Shown here piece by piece: positions 57,245 through 64,000 of a stretch of DNA of 64,000 nucleotides. The DNA lies in NCBI GenBank assembly GCA_036426205.1, contig CM071570.1, forward strand, positions 4,043,872 to 4,107,871. Direction: 5' to 3'. Each line of letters begins with the position of its first letter. Positions within the stretch are counted from its first letter, which is position 1. The notes below the pieces were generated by a model that worked only from the letters and a program-made list of their open reading frames with translations, made no database searches and had not been told where the DNA came from. Made by a program: the position numbers and the translations under genes. The DNA is from Ascaphus truei (taxonomy: Eukaryota > Chordata > Amphibia > Anura > Ascaphidae).

Positions 57245-60200
57245 TGTTACTAGTTACAACATTTAGATGATGTTGAATAAAGACTACGTCCATCAAGTCA
57301 ACCTATGCTAATTTAGACAACAGATACGTTATTATTTTCTAAATCTATACTTACTTATTTATCCAGGAAGGCAAAAAAACAAAAAACCCCATACGGGAAA
57401 AATTAATTGCCTTCCTACTCCAAGAATGCATCGGATTAAACCCTGGATCAACATCCTTCCCATGTATACTTATTTGGTAAAACTCCCTGTAACCTTTCCC
57501 ATCTAAACATGTCAACCTGTTTTTGAACAATCTTTGTTCTGCCATCACAGTCCCTGGTATGAATTTCACATTTAAAAAAACAAGCCCTATCTGTAAGAAC
57601 CATTTCCTTTGTTGCTGTGATAAGAAATTTCCTTTCCTTTCCTCCACCTTAATGGATGGCCCCGAGCCTTTGTACTGCCCGGGATGAATAGTTCTTTTGA
57701 AAGCCTTGTATTGTCCCTGAATATATTTGTATATAGTTATCATATCCCCTCTTGAGCACCGCTTTTCGTAATGTAAATAAATCTATTTAGCTATATCCGC
57801 TCCTCATCATTAGAATGTCCACCCCTTTTATATTAATCTGGTGGCTCTTCTCTTCACTCTGTCTAGTTCCATAATTGGTCTTTCTTAGGATTGGTTCCCA
57901 AAATGGGTACTCCTATCAAGGGTGTGGTCTATTAACTAAAATGCTGTAAAGGGCAGAAATTAATGTTTACTTCCCTTCCATCCCATTGCTGCCCGTTTGA
58001 TGAAGATATAACTTGTTGCCCTTTGCAGCTTCTGCATGACACGACGGGTCACTATTGCTAAGCCTGCTGTCTACAAGCCCCTAATCGCTCTCCGTCCAGG
58101 ATTCCCCAATATTCTCCATTAATTTGAAGGTCGCTTTTTATTCTGCATCCCAAATCATAACCTTACTTTATTCGTATTAACCCTCATTTGGCCATTTTAC
58201 CTGACCCACGTTTCAGTCGCTCTCTCCAATCCTTCTAAGTAGAATTACATCCTGCTCTGATTCTATTACCTTACCAATTTAGTATCACATCATCAGCAAA
58301 GATGGAACTTTGTCTCTCGATCCCAACCTCAGGTCATTATAAACATTAAAAACAGGGTCCCAGTAACCTATCCTTGGGTCCTCCACTCACACTTTAGCCC
58401 AACCTAAAAGTTTCCATTTATGACACCCTCTGTTGTCTGTCCTTTAACCAGTTGTCAATCCAGGTGCATATATTATACAGAGTCCAATTTTCCTCATTTT
58501 GTCCACACCCACTCTTGTGTGAAACCGTCATCAAAAGCCTTTGCACAATCTAAGTAGAGGACCACATCAACCCTGCATAAATATTACCCTTGTCTAAATT
58601 CCTTTTTACCCCTTACCTCCTCAAAGAAAAAATAAGGTCGTTTGTCAAATCTAATACTATCCTTCATAATCCCATGCTGACTGATTCCTATAATTTTGTT
58701 TCCATTAAGTCATTTCCTGATATTATCCCTTATTAAACCTTCAATAGTTTCCCTACTATGAAGTGTCAGCTTACAGGTCTGTAATTTCCCAGTGTGTTCT
58801 AGCTCTCTTTTTAAATATAGGCACCACATCTGCTTTACTCCAATTCTTTTGGTACTGACCTGTGGAAATGGAAGTTCCTGTGAAATATTAAATATTTGTT
58901 TGGCTATTATCTGAAGCTTACTCTGAACTCTTGGATGTATGCCGTCGGGGCCAGGTCCTTATGTACTTTGATTTTTTCAATGTCGCTTATGAACTTCTTT
59001 CTCTCAGGTTACCAATGGTCATTAATAAAGAAGGATGAAGGTTTGTGGTGCTTTCCCCTCCTGTGGCGCTACTTGAACTTGATTCTTCCCTGTTAAAAAA
59101 CCCAGACAAGAATTTGTTTAATACTTCTGCTTTTTTCCTTACTCCAATCCTCTTACTCTGCCTACCCATCTCACACTGGAAATGGTCCATATTTTCTTTC
59201 TTCTCATTTTTTGTATTAAGGTACGTAATAACGTTTTTCAGGGTTGACCTTACTTTCTATTGCATCCTTTCTTTCATTATCCCATTTTTTCTACTTAAAT
59301 TGGCCCGTTTGCAATTTTTTGTTACATTCCTTATAATTCGATATTAGGTCCTCTGCCTTCTGACTTAAAGAATCTCAACTCCTTCCTCTTCTGTCCATTT
59401 CAATCCCTACCTGTTTTTTTCGCCAATTTTTTGACTGACTTATTTCTTTTATATATTACCCCAAGTATACCCTGATAGTGTGCTTTTCTACACAAGGTTT
59501 TTAAAAAGACTGCCCGTTTGATCTTCTACACATTTTTCCCTGCAAAAACATCATCCCATTAATATACTAGATTAGTACTCTTTTATTAAAATCTGCCTTT
59601 TCTACAGTTTAAAGTCTTTGTTTTGACCCAATTAATCGGTTTTTTTTTTTTTTTGATCAATTATTTCAAAGAGAACCAGGTTATGATCACTGTGACCCCC
59701 AATGTTCCTGACTTGATATTTGTTATTACGTCTACTTGTTTGATATGACCAAATCAGAACTGCCCCCTCTCCTGGTTGTTTCACCGTCATAATTTGTCAT
59801 ATAATTATCTTTAAGCAACCCCCCCCAAAACCTGTTTAGGTCCTTTTGTTGTAACCTAACTCACCTTGCCCAGTCTATGTCTGATAATTAAAATCCCCCA
59901 TTATGCAAACATGACCCATTTTGATGCCTTCTCCATTTGCAAAAGTTATTTAGCTTCCCACTCTCGCCGATTTGGGTGGTTTATACATATTCCCACAACT
60001 TTCTTTATACTTTTACCTCCATGCTACTTTCTATCCACAATGTCTCTCAGTTTCATAATTCCCTTCTTAGACATCCTGATAATAGGTTTTAGATCTGGTT
60101 TTTAACATATAGACAACTCCACCTCCTCTTATATTTTTTCGATCCGTCCGAAAAAGAGAATAACCCCTCTAATTAACTGACTGTCCCGTCATGATTTGCT

Positions 60201-60660
60201 CCCCCATGTTTTCAGTAATTCCTATGATCATACTGCTCCCTTGTAGCTATTAATTTCAAGCTCCCCCTTTTATCTTTCATCAGTCAGGCTTCTGCATTTC
60301 AGCATGCAATTTAAGTTTTTTTCATAGCCTGTACTATTATCTTACGCTCCTTCCTTTCTGCGTCCCCCTTGGTTTAGAGTCTTAGAATGTTCGTCTAGTG
60401 TTATCACTCTCCTTACTATGGGTATCTAACTGGCTTGTCAAACTTCACTTGCCCCCATTCTACCTCCATACCACCTTCAACCATTCTACCTCCATAACAC
60501 CTGAACACCTCATCTATTCCATTTAGCACTGCAAACCCTGATGCAAGTGCTTCTTCTGACATCCTCCAATCCTGTTTTCTTTCTCTTGCAAAACCTGACT
60601 CTTTCCCTTCCCTGTTGTAAGTAGAGATCAATCGAGCCAAGATTATAATGTTTCCCTCAG
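57245..60660 (-). pseudogene. Rough copy of the CR1 LINE
   Basis: Collinear with 28,809-32,120 on the minus strand. The 3' end at about 57,250 and the reverse transcriptase and endonuclease segments are recognisable only in short pieces. A T-run expansion at about 59,641-59,656 and many one-base indels break every frame. Confidence 0.75.
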
Positions 60661-61871
60661 TGTGTGATTTTTATTACACTATGCTATTTTTTAATATATA
60701 TCGCCATGCTCACCTATATGCTAGATTTTTGGGTTATTTTGGGTGTTCAATATGAGCTTGAAGGTGTCCTGTATGTTTTACAAGGTCTTGTTCATCTTGT
60801 CTTATCTGATTGGAAAGGTGGGTCTTCCTCTCTTATTGAAGCTCACCCTCCTCCCACATTTAAATGGTTAAAAGTTTTTCCTCCATAGCATCTCCCATCT
60901 CAATGTGAACTTGCTTGCTTGCAGTCTGATTTGACAATCTATCAGAGTGCTTATCCTGGTAATGTCAGTTGTAATAAAAAGCTTCATCAGAACTTAGAAC
61001 TAGGCAACTAATTTTGGACATATATTTTATAATCTTCTTGCTGTATAGCACAGGTTTTTCAGAAGGTATATAGTGTTAGACCCTGAGATTAGTCTGACGT
61101 ATTGCTCAGTAGCTTACACACAATTTTTCCAAATATTACAGACTAAAAGACCATTTATTTAATAGTAAATTAGACATATGTATTTAAGAGAGCCCTGTAC
61201 GGTTTATCTGTTTTCACTGGATGTGCACTGAGCTCTGTCTGTTTTCATGTTCTTCTCTGTTTTAAATAATATACTGTTTGCCATGCTCCGTAGCTCCTCT
61301 GTTACACCTATATGCTTATTATATGTGTGTGTTATTTTTGGGGGTCAATATGAGCTTGCAGGTGTCCTGTATTTTTTACCATTATTGTTATTGCTCTATT
61401 GAGTGTGATCACGTTTTTCCTAGTGCAAGGCTTCCCCTTTTTTGGTTTTTTCTATCTTATTCCTTGCTAGGTTAGTTAGTGTTACAGGTTTGGCAGCCCC
61501 ACTGTTATTCTTACTCATTATTGTTGTACAAGTGTTTATTTTTATTTACCTTTGATAGCGCTACACTTATTCACTTTTTTCCTAGATGTGTATATTTGGT
61601 ACAATTATTGGTGTTTGTACCTTATTTTTTATCACCAACTCAAATACCCTGGGCTCAGGGTGTCGGGTGGAAGGGTTAATTGAGTGTACATGGTTTATGG
61701 CCCTATGTCCCGTTCCCGCTTTCAGTCTCCATTGCAGCCTGTCCATAGGTCGCCAGGAGCTCTCCATTCACCCTATGGAATTCACCCATTTTGCCCTACT
61801 GAGAGGCCTCATGTGGGCTCCGAGAGGGAGCGGAGCTTCCCACTCCTCCTGCCCCATTAATAGTGAATGTC
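60661..61871. repeat. Rough copies of the dispersed repeat and adjoining unclassified repeat
   Basis: Matches 32,140-33,373 in order (ccatgctcacctatatgct, gttcaatatgagcttgaagg, a ggaacttgcttgcttgcag-like segment, aggtcgcca), with indels throughout. Confidence 0.7.
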
Positions 61872-64000
61872 TGTTATGTTGTCTTTTATTTCATATAAGC
61901 TCCATAAATAAGCATGCGCTTCACTAGTAAACTATCATATAAAGAACAAATAATATAAATAACATATCCTGGGCATAGTGCTTCATAACTCAAAGTAACA
62001 TTAAGGAAGATGAGTCCCTGCTTCCGATTACTTACAATCTAATTGGTACAGCACGGCAGCTCTTATTCGACTACAAATGCCGCTGGCTGTATGAGGCTGG
62101 GATGCGGTTAGCCGCGGCGGGTGGCGGCGCACTGTTGACGTCCAGTCCCATGCGGCCCGCTTCCCCTCTTCCCCCCCGGCTTCCCTCCCAAGTCTTCCCC
62201 CGACACCCCTGGCCAAATCAACATTAGGTCGCGGGGTGCGGGGAAGCAGAGGGCAGAGCAGGATCCGGTTCTGGTCGGACGGGGTCATTGCGCGCGATGT
62301 AGGAGGGGGTGAGTGGGGGAACGCGGGCGGCTCGCGTGCATACGGCGGCAGCGGGGGCAGGATCCCGCATGCCGCCGGTATTTGCTGCTGTCAATAAGAT
62401 ATGTCCGCCACTGATAAGGAGGGAAAATGTTCAGACAGTAGGAGGCATTCTGTAGTGCGTCTGCAGGGCCAAGCTTTAAGTATCATGTAGCCCGTTGATT
62501 ATCCAGTGCTATGCATATGCTTTCTTTAAGCAGATGTGTCTTAAGTGGGTCTTAAAGGTTGGATACCGAGGGTGCTAGTCGGGTATTGCGGGGAAGGCAT
62601 TCCATAGTGTGGGGCAGAACGTGAGAAGGTTTTAAAGGGTAGCGAGATTTAGATACAAGGGGGTAGAAAGCAGACAACAATCCTTGAGAAAATTCAAAAG
62701 TCGGGATGGTGCATAGAGCGAGAAATTAAGGGGATATAAGGATGTGCAGAAACATGTCAAGTTTAAAAGAGTGAGGAGAAGAATATTGAGTGTGATTATG
62801 GGATTTTGATCGGAAGCCAGGAGAGATTCAGGAGGGGAGATGCGGAGAATATTTGAAGAGTACGAATGATTCTGGCATCAGCGTCTAGGATCGATTATAG
62901 GGATAAAGAAATGCCGCCCGGGCTCTAACCACTGAATTAAATGTGTAGGGAAATAAAAATTATTTTTTAAGACAACAACCTGACTACTGTAGTTTATTGT
63001 ATTGTTTATTGTTTTTTTAGTTCTTAAAGATCACGTTTATCTTGCCTTGGATTCCCAGTGTTAACAAACCAAGGCACTCTGATGATTCCCAGCTCAGCTG
63101 AAAGAAGCCTTTTGAGCTTTAAGATGGAAGGAGCGACACCAATTCTAGTGTACACTCACATGCCCGTGTGAGTAATGCTCTATTTGTTTGGATATATCCC
63201 CCACTCCCTCTGTTTTTCTCAATTATTCCATTGTGAAAAACATGAGCTCCATAGATAGATCTGCAGAAAGTGATTAAAAGACACTCCCTCCAGAGGAGAC
63301 ACTCACACTGCCGCCCGGGTGGTGAGGCGTATGTTCGCTCATTTGACTTATCAAACCGGCGTTCATAATTACATTATACCCTATTTGTTTTGTCACTCAT
63401 CAAACTGTTTTGTACTCTTTTTGTACTTTGAGGACAACCTGCTGCACAGAAAATTTAAGAAGCCTTCCTTTTGGACGTCATAGGAGAAGAAAGGCCACAC
63501 CGAGAGGACATAGAAGATAACGAGGTAAGCAAGAAAACCTTGATGGGAAAGCATTCACAGGCCTTGTAAAGTGTTTTATGATATTGTTACACTATCATCA
63601 CACCAAGATCTAGATCACTGAACCTTCTACTATCAAAGTGTTTACACATCTGTTTTTTTGTCCCTCAAACTGTGCTCCCCCTGTTCTTCTTGTTTCTCTA
63701 GATTGTAGGGGAAAAGGTGAGAGGCAGGAAGCCGAACGCAGAGGTTGCAGTACTCGAGACTTGAGGAATGAGGCCTGAGTCAGTTTAGTCAGTCGAGTAA
63801 CAGGGAAGGGGCGTAGCTTTGTGAGATTGCGAGGAAAACAGCAAGTTTTCGCACGTTTTGATATGAGAGGAGAATGAGATGGAATTCAGTGTAACCCCTC
63901 AGGCCCGTGCTTGGCTCTGGTGAATTATCGTAGTCCAATAGCTATGTGAAGAGGTAGTAGGCCGGTTTGTGAGAAGTTATATGAGCTCTTTTTTGCCATT
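61872..64000 (-). pseudogene. Rough copy of the L2 LINE, cut by the window edge
   Basis: Collinear with 33,374-35,539. It includes the GC-rich TIR element (about 62,050-62,415), the C-terminal L2 segment (about 62,510-62,700) and the 0.8-kb insertion (about 62,890-63,700). It ends at the window boundary within the reverse transcriptase tail. Confidence 0.75.

Larger units (their letters stand above)
43584..64000. repeat. Copy 2 of the 28.2-kb-period direct repeat, indel-rich after about 45 kb
   Basis: Collinear with 15,384-35,539. From 43,584 to about 45,000 this copy is cleaner than its partner; after that it is peppered with one- to five-base insertions and deletions every few tens of bases. 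At diagnostic sites the V2R exon mostly carries copy A bases. The offset shrinks to about 28.07 kb at 49.5 kb and grows to 28.3-28.5 kb beyond 53 kb, so errors change from deletion- to insertion-biased. It continues past the window. Confidence 0.9.

Noticed and set aside
45000..64000. Counting the broken V2R, PLE, CR1 and L2 copies as real pseudogenes
   Set aside because: Indel-dominated differences independent of coding status suggest sequencing error; listed with a warning instead.
1..64000. CRISPR arrays, tRNA or rRNA genes, prokaryotic operons
   Set aside because: No regularly spaced short repeats with unique spacers, no tRNA cloverleaf seen, and the content is clearly vertebrate with retroelements and spliced exons.

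Overview
This is a gene-poor, repeat-dense vertebrate window, most probably from an amphibian (frog-like) genome. Three things point that way: pieces of vomeronasal type-2 receptor (V2R) genes, a CR1 LINE whose 3' end resembles those common in frog genomes, and abundant Penelope-like elements (PLEs) with L2 and hAT-type repeats. The species call is inference. There are no operons, rRNAs, tRNAs or CRISPR arrays.

Layout. 0-4 kb: a foldback element of about 2 kb containing a TA-flanked terminal-inverted-repeat (TIR) transposon. 4.05-4.17 kb: a 124-bp V2R penultimate exon on the plus strand. It joins in phase to the seven-transmembrane exon at 18.38-19.28 kb, giving an intron of about 14.2 kb filled with a 1.1-kb tandem duplication, a minisatellite, nested palindromic elements, (TA)n tracts and a PLE remnant. 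19.3-24 kb: intergenic repeats. 24.6-28.8 kb: a decayed PLE (coiled-coil N-terminus, reverse transcriptase, GIY-YIG nuclease, hammerhead-like motif) with an inverted 5' end. 28.8-32.1 kb: a nearly complete CR1 LINE on the minus strand. 33.4-36.3 kb: a 5'-truncated L2 LINE on the minus strand, interrupted by two insertions. 39.7-43.6 kb: an inverted paralogue of the V2R terminal exon with a frameshift. 43.6-45.7 kb: a PLE fragment with inverted ends. 45.7-64 kb: an indel-ridden copy of 17-35.5 kb, including a third, broken V2R exon.

The dominant large-scale structure is a repeat of about 28.2 kb: 15,384-35,539 recurs as 43,584-64,000. The second copy differs from the first mainly by insertions and deletions. 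Its error character switches exactly where the first copy changes from rough to clean. This looks like unpolished long-read sequence laid over a tandem or haplotypic duplication, so the broken genes right of 45 kb should not be taken as biological pseudogenes.

The only probably functional protein-coding content is the V2R exon pair at 4.05 and 18.38 kb; its ligand-binding exons must lie upstream of the window. The most interesting biology is the V2R duplication unit organised around PLE palindromes, and the hammerhead-ribozyme-like motifs at the PLE ends.
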